Shown here: positions 16,468 to 26,628 of the stretch, one piece after another | How the letters are laid out: every line of letters begins with the position of its first letter | How positions within the stretch are numbered: position 1 is the stretch's first letter | Source: Nostoc sp. NMS8 | GTDB taxonomy: Bacteria; Cyanobacteriota; Cyanobacteriia; Cyanobacteriales; Nostocaceae | DNA length: 64,000 nucleotides | NCBI RefSeq assembly: GCF_017115045.1 | Contig: NZ_JABXKK010000032.1 | Location: 1 to 64,000 of the forward strand | Reading direction: 5' to 3' | Position numbers and translations under genes: made by a program | Notes under the pieces: model-generated | Database searches by the model: none | The model's input: the letters and a program-made list of their open reading frames with translations, nothing else | Told to the model about the DNA's origin: nothing

Positions 16468-17313
16468 ATGAAGACAAATTACAGCAAATTGCTGACCACG
16501 TTGGCAGGCATCGCCGGATTTACTAGTTTCAACCTTCTCATTAGTTTACCATCTGATGCAAAATCGGCACTAAATCCTAACCCCAGTATTTTTAAGGAAG
16601 CTCCCTACAGCCAGGGGCAACGCCTTCAAGCAGACGCTCAATACACAATTGGTGAGACCGCTTCTGAAGCAGAAAAAGGCAATACCAAACGCAAACCTGT
16701 AGCACAGAATAGTGGTGGAACTCTAAATCCCAAACCAAGTATTTTCAACGAGCCTCCCTATAACCGTGGTGGTAGCGCTACACCTAGTGAACCTACACCC
16801 CGCACCCCACGTCCTATCCCGGAAAATCAACCTACCCCACCATCCACTGGGACACCTTCTACAACTCCACCAGGGCCAGGAGCAAGCGACAATCAAGGCA
16901 AGAACTTGTTAGCTTTAGCAGAGTCCAACGCTTCCTTTACCACCTTAACCAAGGCTTTGAAAGCAGCAGGATTGACCGGAGCCTTGCAAGGCAAAGATAA
17001 CTTAACTATTTTTGCACCCACTGACGCAGCTTTTGCTAAATTGCCACCAGATGCTTTACAAGAATTGTTAAAACCAGACAACAAAGAAGTATTGATCAAA
17101 ATCCTAACTTACCATGTAGTATCTGGTAAGGTATTGTCCACTGATTTGAAGTCTGGTGAAGTTAAAAGCCTTGAAGGCGGTACAATCAACATTAAGGTTG
17201 ATCCTGCAACTGGTGTGACTGTCAATGATGCGAAAGTTACACAAGCAGATATCACAGGCACTAACGGTGTAATCCACGCAATTGATCAAGTGATTTTACC
17301 TCCTGACTTGTAG
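16468..17313 (+). CDS. Secreted fasciclin-domain protein
   Basis: A 281-residue exported protein. ATG 16468 gives a clean signal peptide (MKTNYSKLLTTLAGIAGFTS with cleavage near LPSDAKS); GTG 16441 would add nine residues before it. Then come two copies of an LNPxPSIFxExPYxxG motif (ALNPNPSIFKEAPYSQG and TLNPKPSIFNEPPYNRG), a Pro/Thr-rich linker, and one fasciclin (FAS1) domain of about 130 residues with LTIFAPTDAAFAKLPPD, TYHVVSGKV and GVIHAIDQVILPP. FAS1 domains mediate adhesion at the cell surface. A good terminator follows the stop. Confidence 0.9.
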   Translation: MKTNYSKLLTTLAGIAGFTSFNLLISLPSDAKSALNPNPSIFKEAPYSQGQRLQADAQYTIGETASEAEKGNTKRKPVAQNSGGTLNPKPSIFNEPPYNRGGSATPSEPTPRTPRPIPENQPTPPSTGTPSTTPPGPGASDNQGKNLLALAESNASFTTLTKALKAAGLTGALQGKDNLTIFAPTDAAFAKLPPDALQELLKPDNKEVLIKILTYHVVSGKVLSTDLKSGEVKSLEGGTINIKVDPATGVTVNDAKVTQADITGTNGVIHAIDQVILPPDL

Positions 17314-17378
17314 TTTGACCGTATCAGTACAACCGAGAAGATAATTAGGTTGGTATAAATTATTAATAGATAAAAACT

Positions 17379-17409
17379 CCGTTCAAATGTCAATTTTGGA
17401 CGGTTTTTT
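17379..17409 (+). terminator. Terminator of the fasciclin gene
   Basis: CCGTTCAAA (17379-17387) pairs with TTTGGACGG (17395-17403), one G-T pair, followed by TTTTTT. Confidence 0.8.
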
Positions 17410-17614
17410 GTCAGAATGGTGAGTTACAGCTATTTTTAGGTAAATAGGGGCTGCTGAATAAACAGAAAACCTTGATAAATCAATGCCTTGAGTGGGATAA
17501 AAGGTGAATAAGGTGCAAGGAAAAAGACTTGATATCACAAAAAATCAATCACTTTTTCAGATTCAAGAGATTTAGGGGTAGTTTGTAACTCCCCTCCAGC
17601 ATAGTTGCCGCCAC

Positions 17615-17705
17615 GAGCAGCATTTCTAGCCAGAGGCTAGAAACGAAATTTGAAAAGGGTTTTAGCTTAAGTTGATATCAATGAGCAATGCTGTACCCTT
17701 ACAAC
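17615..17705. repeat. Dispersed repeat family, copy 1
   Basis: Carries the hairpin TTTCTAGCC-aga-GGCTAGAAA, then TTTTAGCTTAAGTTGATATC and AATGAGCAATGCTGTACCCT. Parts recur at 19141-19352, 23999-24019 and 33866-33992. The stretch upstream, from GGGGCTGCTGAATAA (17449) on, looks like decayed insertion-element DNA but I cannot prove it. Confidence 0.6.
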
Positions 17706-17729
17706 TCCTGAATTCTGTTTCAATAACAA

Positions 17730-18638
17730 TTACTTTTTGTTTGCAATTCGCTTTATATCTTTATCTTGCATTTCTAAAAGTTCAGGGATAGTAACAAAGC
17801 TATAGCCCTGTTTGCGAAAGTTAGCAATAATTTCTGGTAAAGCTTTCACCGTTTTAGAACGATTACCACCACCATCATGCATCAGCACAATGCCACCTGG
17901 TTTAGCCCTCCTGAACACATTATTAATTAATTTTGGTACAGCCGGACGCGAGTAGTCTACAGAGTCAGACGACCAGAGAACGATAGCATATTTGCTATTT
18001 CTAGCGTAAGCAGCCACACCATTGTGCATGATTCCCCCTGGCGGCCGAAACAGATTTGTTTTAATCCCTGTAACTTGATAAATCAAGTCTGCTGTGTGGT
18101 CAATTTCATAAGCAGCTGCTTGGGGATTCAAGAATTGATACCAATGATGCCAAGTATGATTACCAATTACGTGACCTTCAGCAATCTCGCGCTTGACTAA
18201 GCTTGGATAATTCTTCACGTTTTGTCCAATGAGGAAAAATGTGCCTTTGATTTGATTTTGTTTAAGAATATCAAGTACTTGCGCGGTACTCTCAGGCCAT
18301 GGCCCATCATCAAAAGTGAGAGCAATTACTTTTTCGTCGGGAGTAAGTTTTGCCGCCTCAATTGTTTCCCCTTGAAAACGTAGTGGCACAGGATATGAGA
18401 GACTCTTTATTTGTGCCTGTTCCTGCCAAATTCTCAGCATTGTCGCTTTTAGGTCTTCAATCATCTGCTGAGTTCCAACCTTGGCTGGTAGATTGCTGAC
18501 ATTTATATTGTCTGTACTTTGAGCCTCAGAAGAGCTTGACTTGATAAACATCATCGACCCAACGCTCAAACCGGTACTTAAGACCAGCAACGTAACTAAT
18601 ATTTTTTGTAGACCAAAAAATGACTTTTTTTCCTCCAC
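17730..18638 (-). CDS. Polysaccharide deacetylase (NodB homology), membrane-anchored or secreted
   Basis: About 302 residues. I place the start at GTG 18638 because AAGGAG lies 7 bp before it; the longer frame to 18761 (TTG) lacks a ribosome site. An N-terminal hydrophobic helix (ILVTLLVLSTGLSVGSMMF) anchors or exports the protein. The carbohydrate esterase 4 motifs are present: TFDDGPWPES, the metal-binding HTWHHW, RPPGG and LMHDGGGNRSKTV. Such enzymes remove acetyl groups from peptidoglycan, chitin-like or exopolysaccharide chains. It is a single gene between two repeat-rich spacers. Confidence 0.9.
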   Translation of the reverse strand: MEEKKSFFGLQKILVTLLVLSTGLSVGSMMFIKSSSSEAQSTDNINVSNLPAKVGTQQMIEDLKATMLRIWQEQAQIKSLSYPVPLRFQGETIEAAKLTPDEKVIALTFDDGPWPESTAQVLDILKQNQIKGTFFLIGQNVKNYPSLVKREIAEGHVIGNHTWHHWYQFLNPQAAAYEIDHTADLIYQVTGIKTNLFRPPGGIMHNGVAAYARNSKYAIVLWSSDSVDYSRPAVPKLINNVFRRAKPGGIVLMHDGGGNRSKTVKALPEIIANFRKQGYSFVTIPELLEMQDKDIKRIANKK

Positions 18639-19140
18639 TTCATAGCTCCTTAAAGGGTAGAACCATCTTTTTTTCACAAGAATTCTGGCAATTTTTATAC
18701 TGTGGTAAGCTTCGCTACGTAAGTTACAGTATAATTGATACTTTTTGAAAGTTAACTCCAACCCTGACTCTGAAAAAATGCCTTACCCGACGGATAATCT
18801 AATATCTATAAGTAAAATTTTCGCTATGAAGATGAGAGCCAACTTAAGCGTTAATTTTTGTAGACTATAGGGATGAGGGGAATTTAGAGAACTGTAAAAG
18901 GCAATTAATCCTGCCTTCTTAACATGAATATATTTGATGTAGGTTAAATATTGCATATTCTATTGACGAAGCCATTGCAAAATTATGACGAAGATGTGAC
19001 CTTCCTTGAGACATAAAGGCACAGGGCAGACCTGTTAAAAAATTTCTTTGATCCCTGACTGTCCAAGATGAGTTAATACTATTGGCTGCTAAAAAATCTG
19101 CCAATAAATCATCTATTTTGTGGGGCGGGCAAGATACATT
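18639..19140. other. Intergenic region, no gene seen
   Basis: Upstream of the deacetylase gene. AT-rich and presumably holds its promoter. The small open frame at 18919-19104 has no ribosome site or recognisable motif. Confidence 0.35.
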
Positions 19141-19352
19141 AGTGTCAACTTAAGCTAAAACTCCTTTAAAACCTCGTTTCTAGCCAGAGTGGGGGAATGC
19201 AACTCAAAAGCGGCTCTGCCGCCAGTAGGGGAGGCGGAGCCTCAACGGCGAGCATTCCTAGTCTCTGACTGGGAACGAGGCAATCTAAAACCTACTTCTA
19301 GATTTGCTTTCACGTTAAGTTGACACCAATGGGCAAGATGCCTGCCCTACAA
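19141..19352. repeat. Dispersed repeat family, copy 2 (longest)
   Basis: Contains TTTCTAGCCAGAG, GAGGCGGAGCCTCAA, the hairpin ATTCCTAGTC-tct-GACTGGGAAC, GAGGCAATCTAAAA and a tail AAGTTGACACCAATGGGCAA. The copy at 33866-33992 repeats the order with paired changes in the hairpin (CCCAGTC/GATTGGG). Confidence 0.7.
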
Positions 19353-19394
19353 AATGTTACAGGATACTTTTTTCTTTGGAAATCTTTTAACAGC

Positions 19395-20693
19395 TTACAG
19401 GCTAGATATTACATTCCGTGCAACTGCTAAAGTCTGATCGATATCCTCCTCGGTGTGAGCAAAAGAGGTAAACCCAGCTTCAAATTGAGAAGGTGCTAAG
19501 TAAACACCATGCTCTAACATACCGCGATGAAAGCGCCCAAATTTGGCTGTATCAGACTTTTTCGCATCTTCGTAGTTATGAACTGGGCCAGAGGTAAAGA
19601 ATAAGCCGAACATGGCGCTGATTTGACCGCCGCAAACGGCATGACCATTTTCCTTGGCAATTTGCAGCAAACCATCTCCTAGTTTTTTAGTAATCCGGTC
19701 AAGATACTCGTAAGTACCTGGCTTTTGCAGCAATTCTAAAGTCTTAATGCCAGCAGTCATCGCCAGGGGATTACCTGAAAGTGTCCCAGCTTGATATACG
19801 GGGCCTGCGGGAGCAACCATTGACATAATATCTCGACGACCACCATAGGCTCCTACTGGCAAACCACCACCAATTACCTTGCCTAAGGTTGTTAAATCGG
19901 GAGTGACGCCAAATTTTTCTTGAGCGCCACCGTAAGCAATGCGGAAGCCTGTCATTACTTCGTCAAATACCAATAGCGCTCCATATTCGTGAGTAAGTTC
20001 CCGTAACCCTTCTAGGAAGCCAGCATCAGGAGCAATAAATCCAGCATTGCCGACGACTGGCTCAAGAATAACGCCAGCAATCTCGTCGCGATTTTCTTCA
20101 AACAAAGCTCTGACGGCTTCTAGGTCGTTGAAAGGTGCAGTTAGAGTGGTGCTAGTTGCTAATTTAGGTACTCCCGGTGAGTCTGGCAAACCAAGTGTAG
20201 CAACACCAGAACCCGCCTTTACTAGAAACGCATCGGCGTGTCCGTGGTAGCAACCTTCAAACTTGATGATTTTCTCGCGGTTGGTGAAAGCCCGCATCAG
20301 TCGCAAAACTCCCATACAGGCTTCAGTTCCAGAGTTGACAAATCTGACCATTTCGATACTAGGAACGGCATCGATGACCATTTCTGCCAAAACATTTTCT
20401 AGGACTGAGGGAGCGCCGAAACTGGTACCTTTTTCTAAGGCTTCATGCAGGGCTGCAATGACTTCTGGATGAGCATGACCACAAATAGCTGGGCCCCATG
20501 TGCCTACATAGTCTATGTATTGATTGCCATCTACATCCCAAATATATGCGCCTTTAACACGATCAAAAACGATGGGTTGTCCGCCCACAGATTTAAAGGC
20601 ACGAACTGGAGAACTGACTCCTCCAGGCATGAGGTTTTGAGCAGCGGCAAAAACTTCTTGTGATTTTGTTGTTTTAATTGTGGTATTTACCAA
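19395..20693 (-). CDS. hemL: Glutamate-1-semialdehyde 2,1-aminomutase
   Basis: A 432-residue PLP enzyme that turns glutamate-1-semialdehyde into 5-aminolevulinate, the first dedicated precursor of haem, chlorophyll and phycobilins via the C5 pathway. Signature parts: [48 protein letters not shown] with the PLP-ring Asp, and [18 protein letters not shown] with the Schiff-base Lys. Full length for the family. It begins at TTG 20693 with AGGAG about 9 bp before; the overlapping ATG is out of frame. It is monocistronic. Confidence 0.96.
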   Translation of the reverse strand: MVNTTIKTTKSQEVFAAAQNLMPGGVSSPVRAFKSVGGQPIVFDRVKGAYIWDVDGNQYIDYVGTWGPAICGHAHPEVIAALHEALEKGTSFGAPSVLENVLAEMVIDAVPSIEMVRFVNSGTEACMGVLRLMRAFTNREKIIKFEGCYHGHADAFLVKAGSGVATLGLPDSPGVPKLATSTTLTAPFNDLEAVRALFEENRDEIAGVILEPVVGNAGFIAPDAGFLEGLRELTHEYGALLVFDEVMTGFRIAYGGAQEKFGVTPDLTTLGKVIGGGLPVGAYGGRRDIMSMVAPAGPVYQAGTLSGNPLAMTAGIKTLELLQKPGTYEYLDRITKKLGDGLLQIAKENGHAVCGGQISAMFGLFFTSGPVHNYEDAKKSDTAKFGRFHRGMLEHGVYLAPSQFEAGFTSFAHTEEDIDQTLAVARNVISSL

Positions 20694-21013
20694 GGTTCAT
20701 CTCCTAACAGTGGGCAATAAAAAGCTCTATCTTAGAATAGGGTCAAACACTGCTTAGAATTTCTATCCTATAGAATTAGCTGAACCGAAAAAATAACAAT
20801 ATGTTATGCAAGTCCAATGAAGACTTGACTTTAGATATTCAAACTTGATGATTTGAGGCATACCAGGATCTTCGGTAAACTGTATCCTTGCATCAGTTTA
20901 GGAGTATGTCACAGCTAGATAACATAGTTCAATTCCAAAAAAGATACTAGTTGCACTATTCCGAATGGTATCGTGAATCCATAAGTTATTCTCATTAGAG
21001 CAAACTAGCTGGT
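20694..21013. other. Divergent promoter region hemL/hisIE
   Basis: AT-rich spacer between two divergent genes. I see no repeat, riboswitch or extra coding frame. Confidence 0.35.
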
Positions 21014-21664
21014 ATGTCTTCTAACGATTCGCGATCGCTGCATTACACTATCCCGGTTGAGCAAATTCGCTATGATGAGCGGGGTCTAGTGCCTGCAATT
21101 ATCCAAGACTATCTGGATGGTACTGTCCTGATGATGGCATGGATGAATCAGGAGTCGTTACAAAAGACTTTAGAAACTGAAGAAACTTGGTTTTGGAGCC
21201 GTTCTCGACAAGAATTATGGCACAAGGGGGCAACTTCTGGTCATATCCAAAAAGTTCAGAGTATCCGTTATGACTGTGATAGTGATGCGCTGCTTATCGG
21301 TGTAGAGCAATTAGGAGATGTTGCCTGCCATACTGGAGAACGCAGTTGCTTTCATCAAATAGAAGGAGAAATTGCTGCACCACCAGGGGATACATTGTCG
21401 CAATTGTTTCAAGTAATATGCGATCGCCGTGACAATCCTACTGAAGGTTCTTATACCTGTAAACTATTCGCAGGTGGCGATAACAAAATATTGAAAAAGA
21501 TTGGTGAGGAAACTGCTGAGGTGGTAATGGCTTTTAAGGATGATGAAGCAGATGCGATCGCAGGTGAAGTGGCTGATTTGCTATATCATACTTTGGTTGC
21601 CTTAGCTCACCATCAAGTTGATTTAAAATCGGTGTATCGCAAGCTCCAAGAACGTCGTCAATAG
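21014..21664 (+). CDS. hisIE: Bifunctional phosphoribosyl-AMP cyclohydrolase / phosphoribosyl-ATP pyrophosphatase
   Basis: A 216-residue fusion carrying out steps two and three of histidine biosynthesis. The HisI domain (about 12-115) shows [30 protein letters not shown] and the Zn/Mg region DCDSDALL with [14 protein letters not shown]. The HisE domain (about 125-216) shows [31 protein letters not shown] and [13 protein letters not shown]. HisI-HisE fusion order is the usual one in cyanobacteria. No other his gene is nearby. Confidence 0.95.
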   Translation: MSSNDSRSLHYTIPVEQIRYDERGLVPAIIQDYLDGTVLMMAWMNQESLQKTLETEETWFWSRSRQELWHKGATSGHIQKVQSIRYDCDSDALLIGVEQLGDVACHTGERSCFHQIEGEIAAPPGDTLSQLFQVICDRRDNPTEGSYTCKLFAGGDNKILKKIGEETAEVVMAFKDDEADAIAGEVADLLYHTLVALAHHQVDLKSVYRKLQERRQ

Positions 21665-21701
21665 AGCAAAAAAACAAATGATCTTATCCGTGGGAAGTAT
21701 T

Positions 21702-22976
21702 TTATTCAGCCAAAATTCGATTGAGATACTGTAAAATTACCAGAGCGATCGCTACACTCAAAATGAACCCTAGCCAGTAACTATTGGTAATAATTTGTGG
21801 TTGATCTAATGCCCATCCACCCAAGGGATGACCAATAAAAGAGCCAACAGCCCAACACAAAGCGTTGATGGAAAAATAAACACCGCGTTGATTTTCTGGG
21901 GCTAACTCAGTCACTAAAGAAGCAGCAGATGGGGTATAAGAAACAATTGCCACTGCAAATACTCCCAATGCCAATGTTACCCAAACTAGTTGATGAGATG
22001 GGGCAATGCCGCTTACCCAAATTAGTCCAAAACCAATTGCCCAGAAAATAGCCGAAACAGTCAGGGCCAGTGTGTGAGAGTAGCTTTTTAAGATGCTGGT
22101 GACAGGTAGCTGACAAATAATAGCGAATACTAAATGCCAAGCAAATAATCCGCTAATGGTAGTTTCAGCAAATCCCTTGGCAGTACTTTCTACAAAGACA
22201 AAGTTTTTGAAGTAAAGCGGTAGGGTGCTGTGGATTTGAGAGATATAGATTGTGAAGAATATATTAACTGCTATGTAGACTAGGAAACGCCCATCTTTTA
22301 ATACTGCCATCCAAGCAGCAAAAAGTTCTGTCTTTTCAGAATTCTCTATCTGCTGTTGTTCAGTTTCACTAATCCCTACATAGACAACTCCAAAAAATAC
22401 CATAAAAGAGATGGCATCAATGACAAATAGCCATCGATAACTCCCAATTATCGCAATCAAAAACCCAGCAAGCACAATTCCGATCGCTAACCCCAGATTA
22501 TCAGCTAGTCGTGCGATCGCAAAAGTTTCGCGGCGATTGTCAATTTGGCTAGCGTCAGCAACCACAGCTTCAGCCGCCGGCCAATAGAAACCTATCCCTA
22601 AACCGCTAATCAAGCTACCAATTACCAAAGTAGTGAAATTATTGGTTGCCGCTAAAACTAAAGAACCAATTGCTGAAATCGCCGTGGCTAGCAACAAAGT
22701 GCGGCGGCGTCCCCATCGTCCAGAATCAGCCAAAGAACCACCTCCAATCCGCCCAACGATGCCGGAAATCGAGGCGCTACCCAAGGCTACCCCAACACTG
22801 GTTGCAGATAAACCAAGTTGATTGACAAAAAAGATGGGAGCGTAAAACAGGGTGAAGCCAGTACCAACTTCTGAGAAAAATCTACCAATTGCGAAAATCC
22901 AGACCTGGGGATGTATCGATGGCAACCACGAAGATAACTGAGATTGAGAAGCTAATTTCATGAGCTTAAATGTCAT
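21702..22976 (-). CDS. Major facilitator superfamily transporter
   Basis: A 424-residue protein with about twelve hydrophobic segments. The loop between helices 2 and 3 reads GRIGGGSLADSGRWGRRRTLL, the MFS signature. A charged central loop (GISETEQQQIENSEKTE) divides the two halves. The C-terminal PENQRGVYFSINALCWAVGSFIGHPLGG is of the drug or sugar exporter kind. Its gene converges on hisIE (38 bp between stops). The start region upstream carries three phased TCCACAGG boxes. Substrate unknown. Confidence 0.88.
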   Translation of the reverse strand: MTFKLMKLASQSQLSSWLPSIHPQVWIFAIGRFFSEVGTGFTLFYAPIFFVNQLGLSATSVGVALGSASISGIVGRIGGGSLADSGRWGRRRTLLLATAISAIGSLVLAATNNFTTLVIGSLISGLGIGFYWPAAEAVVADASQIDNRRETFAIARLADNLGLAIGIVLAGFLIAIIGSYRWLFVIDAISFMVFFGVVYVGISETEQQQIENSEKTELFAAWMAVLKDGRFLVYIAVNIFFTIYISQIHSTLPLYFKNFVFVESTAKGFAETTISGLFAWHLVFAIICQLPVTSILKSYSHTLALTVSAIFWAIGFGLIWVSGIAPSHQLVWVTLALGVFAVAIVSYTPSAASLVTELAPENQRGVYFSINALCWAVGSFIGHPLGGWALDQPQIITNSYWLGFILSVAIALVILQYLNRILAE

Positions 22977-23446
22977 AGGTTGATGACATTTTTGTAATTC
23001 TTATCATTGGCTACTATTTTCCTCACTCATTCCACAGGGTTTCCACAGGGATTTTAGCAGTTTTCCACAGGTGCTATACGAGTTAATAGGCTTCTTACCG
23101 TCTGACTGGGGATTGTTAATTATAAGTAGCAAAGAAGTTTAAGGACTGAGTTTTTGTGAAGTTAAGTAACGAAAATTTACCTCAAAGTCCTATTCTTTCG
23201 TTCGCATTTATTTTTTATACAATCGTTTTTAACATTTCGCAGCATTGACAAACCCACCCCCTCTTGGCGCACAATGATGCGGCTTGCTTTTGTAATCCGT
23301 TCAACCGTTGGCATTAAATGTGTAAAATATATTACCAATTGATATCAGCGTAGATTGTTGGGATAGCGAAAGAGCGTGTGAAGCCCCAAGCCGCTTTACC
23401 GCAAGCAACTTGTCCCTCTTGATTATCCTCATAGGAGGAAAATCTC
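22977..23446. other. Divergent intergenic region
   Basis: Holds the promoters of the MFS gene (minus) and the DUF2811 gene (plus). Its notable content is a cluster of TCCACAGG boxes (see next entry). The rest is AT-rich without visible genes. Confidence 0.4.
23029..23071. promoter_or_regulatory. Three helically phased TCCACAGG boxes
   Basis: TCCACAGG starts at 23031, 23042 and 23064, spacings of 11 and 22 bp, so all lie on one face of the helix, 55-95 bp before the MFS start. The third box, TTTTCCACA, also fits a relaxed DnaA box. A binding protein is inferred, not known. Confidence 0.4.
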
Positions 23447-23701
23447 ATGAAAGCAACGGTTAGCATCTTTACAGAAATTCCCGAAACACTCCACGAATCC
23501 TTAAAAAACTACTTAGAAACCCATCCTGATTGGGATGAAAACAGAGTATTGACGGCGGCGCTATCATTGTTTTTACTCCAAAATGGGGATAGCGATCGCC
23601 GTGCTGCTCGAGTCTATCTGGAAACTTTGTTCCACCACTCCTCAGTAGAAATGCCCTGTACTGACTTACCAGCAACAGCTAATTTACTAGATACCCCGTA
23701 G
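23447..23701 (+). CDS. DUF2811 small protein
   Basis: An 84-residue protein of cyanobacterial family DUF2811: VSIFTEIPETLHESLKNYLE, HPDWDENRVLTAALSLFLLQNG and a conserved Arg-rich helix RRAARVYLETLF. Function unknown; the helical pattern and small size recall ribbon-helix-helix or adaptor proteins, but that is only a guess. The ATG at 23447 is fixed by a strong Shine-Dalgarno (AGGAGG, 23431-23436). It is monocistronic. Confidence 0.85.
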   Translation: MKATVSIFTEIPETLHESLKNYLETHPDWDENRVLTAALSLFLLQNGDSDRRAARVYLETLFHHSSVEMPCTDLPATANLLDTP

Positions 23702-24345
23702 GTACTGCTATGAAGGCGTTATTCTGGCTCGTACCCTATTAATGGGGCATCACATACCATACCCCATTAACGGGATTTTAAGCCAATAGCGATCAGCAAT
23801 ATTACAACAAAAAAGATCAGTAGACTCTGATCTTTAAAAAGGTTCCAATAGTTTCTTCTGTTGCCAAAACTAGTTGGTAATAGCGCCAGATTTAAGTAGT
23901 ATATTAGCTGACCGTTAGTACTTTTTATATAGCGGTTTTCTGTTGGATACAAACAGGTTCGTTGGTTAGTACAGTCAAAACACAAGAGGAAATTCTTGTT
24001 TCTAGCCTCTGGCTAGAAATGAACATCATTAGACTTCTTGCAGAAGTCGGACAAAGGGCAAGGGGTAAAAGTTTTGCATTTTACCCTTTCCCCTTTTACC
24101 ACGAGAGTGCAAAAAGCACTTTTGCAAGAGGTCTATTGGCCTGCTGCCGGAAATTCAGAAGGTGGTAGCCCCCCAATAAGCATTTCCAGCCAAACATTGA
24201 GAACCAGAGAAAGCTTTTTCTGTATTTGAGAAATATCTACTTATGTTGATTGTCTAAATTTATCTTTTAGTAAAGTCAAAGAAATTCACTAAATATCTGC
24301 CCCAAGAGTCAACAGTCAAGAGTTAAAAAACTCTAGACTATAAAC
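23702..24345. other. Intergenic region with hairpins
   Basis: An inverted repeat of TAATGGGGCAT/ACCCCATTA type follows DUF2811 (23739-23772) and may end its transcript. The TTTCTAGCC-tct-GGCTAGAAA hairpin is at 23999-24019. A GGGCAAGGGGTAAAAG tract with a TTTTACCCTTTCCCC complement lies at 24054-24100. No gene seen. Confidence 0.5.
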
Positions 24346-25065
24346 TCAGGACTTGGCTTCCAATTGCTGGGGGTGGGCAGGAGATTCAAACTTATAGCCT
24401 ACGCCACGTACAGTTTGAATTAATGCCGGCTGACTAGCATCAATTTCAATCTTCTTGCGAATTTGTCCAATATGTACATCTACAACCCTCTGGTCGCCGA
24501 CATATTCATAATCCCAGACCTCTTGGATGAGTTCTGCGCGCCGCCAAACTCGGCCGGGATGGCTGGCTAAAAAATGCAACAAGTCAAATTCCAGAGCAGT
24601 TAAAGGTACTGGTTGATTATTAAGTGCTACCTCCCGTCGCACCGGATCAATCATAAGTTTTTCAAATACCAAGCGTTTCTGCTCGGCCGTAGTTATCACT
24701 CGCTGACGCCTCAAAATGGCTCCAACTCTGACTTCTAGCTCTCCTAATCCAAAAGGCTTGGTGAGATAGTCGTCAGCACCTTTAGCAAAGCCACGAATTT
24801 TGTCAGCTTCGTCAGCACGGCTAGTCAACATCAAAACAAAAACACCATTACGACTTTGCATCTCTTGGCAGAGGTTAAACCCTGTGACATCTGGTAGATT
24901 CACATCTAAAATCACCAAATCAGGGTTAAATTGCTCAAATAGATTTAAGGCTGTCTTTCCATCTTCGGCAGCCTCCACCTGATAGTTCTGCTTAATCAAA
25001 AAGCGTTGGATTAAATTCCGAACCGCAGGGTCGTCGTCAACTACAAGAATCTTGGCGGGAGCCAT
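24346..25065 (-). CDS. OmpR/PhoB-family response regulator
   Basis: A 239-residue response regulator. The receiver domain (about 1-118) shows VVDDDPAVR with the acidic pair, the phospho-acceptor in LVILDVNLPD, Thr in LMLTSRAD and Lys in YLTKPFG. The winged-helix domain (about 140-235) shows LTALEFDLLHFLASHPGRVWRRAELIQEVW and VDVHIGQIRKKIE..IQTVRGVGYKF. It differs clearly from RpaB. No kinase is adjacent, so it is an orphan. I use ATG 25065 (MAPAKILVVDDD); ATG 25071 is also possible and none has a Shine-Dalgarno. Confidence 0.92.
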   Translation of the reverse strand: MAPAKILVVDDDPAVRNLIQRFLIKQNYQVEAAEDGKTALNLFEQFNPDLVILDVNLPDVTGFNLCQEMQSRNGVFVLMLTSRADEADKIRGFAKGADDYLTKPFGLGELEVRVGAILRRQRVITTAEQKRLVFEKLMIDPVRREVALNNQPVPLTALEFDLLHFLASHPGRVWRRAELIQEVWDYEYVGDQRVVDVHIGQIRKKIEIDASQPALIQTVRGVGYKFESPAHPQQLEAKS

Positions 25066-25725
25066 GACCATTACTTTGCACAAAAATTCGTAAGATTAAC
25101 AAGAGAATTGCGTAAAAACGCAGTTGCCACTTTGGCACTAACTAAGAATCTACATGGCTACGGTATAAGAATCCCGATCATTCAAAAATAAATACTCTAA
25201 TCAGGATTGTGGGCGATGAGAACGCGAAATTTCTGTTAGGCACAGTATATAAGCGCTCTGACTTTAGTCGCAACAGTTCTTGATACCAAGACACCTCTTG
25301 ATCTCAGTTAGGTGGTAACTTAAAACGTTTTAATTTTAAATCGATATGCGGATATATACCACAAGCGATTATTCAGTATAGTTAAAAAAACTCTATTAGG
25401 GCACTGTAAATTGCCAGATTTGAAATAGGAAAGTTGATTTTTTCATAAAAACTATGCATTTTTAGGTACTCTCCGATCCAATTCTAGATTAGAGCCAGAA
25501 TTAAGCAACGGCATGAGGATATACACGGAGTTATATCGATATGTTAAAGTGACTATAGTTGAAATTACAAAATCGATCAAACTAAGCCGTGCTACTATCC
25601 TGGTAGGGCATAAAGTAGATCGAGACTTTAGTTTCGATCAAAATAAAACCTAAAGCTGTTTTTTCTTCGACATTTTTTCTTAGATTAAAGACTGCCGCTG
25701 ACTGAGGCTGAAGTAATAAACTCCC
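25066..25725. other. Long divergent intergenic region
   Basis: About 660 bp of AT-rich DNA between the response regulator and the CPP1-like gene. It must hold both promoters. I looked for tandem repeats, operators and small frames and found nothing I can defend. Confidence 0.35.
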
Positions 25726-26352
25726 ATGAGCGATCAAAATCCCTACGAAAAACTTGGGGTATCAGAAGAGGCTAGCTTCGATGAAATTCAGGATGCTCGT
25801 AATCGCCTATTCCAGCAACACAATGGCGATACCAAGCATTTAGAAGTAATTGAAGCGGCTTACGATGCGATTTTAATGGATCGCCTACGGATGCGCCAGG
25901 AAGGTAAAATCAAAGTCCCTGAACGCATCCGGTTTCCAGAGTTGCGAGTGCAATCGCCTCCTAAAGAAAGTCCAATCCCTCGCCAGCAGTCACCTGCATG
26001 GCTACAAGGGCTGCTTGATGAGCCATCGCCTGCGGATATACTTTTACCAGGAGCTTGGTTTCTTGGTTTGAGTTCTATTAGCCTGTTCTATCCAGAGGGA
26101 GGCGAGCAGATTTTACAGTTAGCATTGGTGGTTGGTGTAGGCACTAGTATTTACTTTCTCAATCGTAAAGAAGGCAAATTTGGCCGGGCAGTTTTACTCA
26201 CCCTGCTTACTTTAATAATTGGCTTAATCGCTGGGGGACTAGTTGCTATCTGGCTTTTACCACAAATACCATTCCTCAATCTGTCATCGAATCAGTTCTC
26301 TACTGTACTGACGTTTATATTCTTTTGGTTGGTTAGTAGCTTTCTACGCTAA
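25726..26352 (+). CDS. CPP1-like J-domain-related membrane protein
   Basis: A 208-residue protein of the CPP1-like family, named for the plant chaperone-like protein of protochlorophyllide oxidoreductase. A degenerate J-like domain fills residues 1-70 (NPYEKLGVSEEASFDEIQDARNRLFQQH; no HPD motif). A Pro-rich linker leads to three or four membrane helices (ADILLPGAWFLGLSSISLFY, LQLALVVGVGTSIYFL, AVLLTLLTLIIGLIAGGLVAIWLL and FIFFWLVSSFL). In plants the homologue stabilises a chlorophyll enzyme; whether this holds here is inference. Start ATG 25726. Confidence 0.88.
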   Translation: MSDQNPYEKLGVSEEASFDEIQDARNRLFQQHNGDTKHLEVIEAAYDAILMDRLRMRQEGKIKVPERIRFPELRVQSPPKESPIPRQQSPAWLQGLLDEPSPADILLPGAWFLGLSSISLFYPEGGEQILQLALVVGVGTSIYFLNRKEGKFGRAVLLTLLTLIIGLIAGGLVAIWLLPQIPFLNLSSNQFSTVLTFIFFWLVSSFLR

Positions 26353-26628
26353 ATCGATAGCCGTAAGGAAGCTTCTAGAAACTTCTAAAAAGAAAAGATG
26401 ATTGATGTGTGTTATTTCTCTTGGTTTTAACACGCGGTAAGGGTGCATATACGTGTACCCTCACTATGGATATGTAATAAAAGTATAACTATTGATATCA
26501 TCTCCGCTTAAATTACTTAATTGAAACCCAAGAACTCCCCCCGCCCCGGAAGCGAGGAAGAGATTAAGGGAAGCGCTAATTATCTGAATATAATATTGAT
26601 TCAAGCTGTTGCAGCCTACAGAGTATTT
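26353..26628. other. Intergenic region between convergent genes
   Basis: An inverted repeat of CGTGTACCC type lies near 26440-26460 and a CCCGCCCCGG tract at 26538-26548. No gene seen. Confidence 0.3.

Noticed and set aside
17449..17600. Insertion sequence with GGGGCTGCTGAATAA end
   Set aside because: Looks like IS DNA but I find no transposase frame or second end.
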